5,401 nucleotides of DNA from Hyphomicrobiaceae bacterium (GTDB taxonomy: Bacteria > Pseudomonadota > Alphaproteobacteria > Rhizobiales > JAKIUO01): NCBI GenBank assembly GCA_021647535.1, contig JAKIUO010000187.1, forward strand, positions 1-5,401, read 5' to 3'. Below are positions 5,396 through 5,401 of this stretch, piece after piece. The notes beneath the pieces are model-generated. The model was given only the letters and a program-made list of their open reading frames with translations. It was not told the origin of the DNA and ran no database searches. The position numbers and the translations under genes are program-made. Numbering within the stretch: position 1 is the first letter of the stretch; the number at the start of each line of letters is the position of its first letter.

Positions 5396-5401
5396 CGCTT
5401 A

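Noticed and set aside
1..5401. CRISPR array, insertion sequence, tRNA or toxin-antitoxin pair
   Set aside because: No regularly spaced repeats, transposase motifs, tRNA cloverleaf or paired small genes could be found. The window reads as ordinary core chromosome with an unusual leader region.

Overview
This window looks like chromosomal DNA from an alphaproteobacterium with roughly balanced GC. The polyprenyl synthase and the small DUF2007 protein read like typical alphaproteobacterial family members. The order TPR protein, ispE, polyprenyl synthase (opposite strand), DUF2007 protein also fits that class. The genus cannot be set from the sequence alone; a relative of the marine Hyphomicrobiales is a guess.

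Layout: bases 1-528 hold no convincing conventional gene. They contain a possible terminator arm at the left edge, a hairpin-rich block (about 46-149), a marginal 30-codon ORF with a CxxC motif (157-249), and several inverted repeats in what should be the leader or promoter of the next gene. Bases 529-2937 encode an exported protein of about 802 residues: signal peptide, Pro/Glu/Lys/Ala-rich linker, long TPR solenoid and C-terminal LysM domain. Six bases after its stop, in the same frame, ispE (2944-3888) starts at a TTG codon. A hairpin with a T-run closes this unit. Converging on it from the other strand is a long-chain polyprenyl diphosphate synthase (3965 to 4984, or 5023 if the longer start is used). 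A non-coding region with a direct repeat and a dyad then separates the synthase from a divergent DUF2007 gene (5171-5395). The window ends just after that gene.

How the genes relate: IspE performs an early step of the MEP isoprenoid pathway. The polyprenyl synthase builds the long ubiquinone side chain from the same C5 units, so two steps of one supply chain lie tail to tail. The TPR-LysM protein probably works in the cell envelope on or near peptidoglycan. A TPR gene close to ispE is also found in Pseudomonas, where the gene order is lbcA (PA4667), lolB, ispE and LbcA is a TPR adaptor for the protease CtpA. Here lolB is absent, and the protein has LysM where LbcA has a lipid anchor. That functional parallel is the most interesting idea in the window and is an inference. 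No mobile element, CRISPR array, tRNA, rRNA or recognisable defence system was seen.
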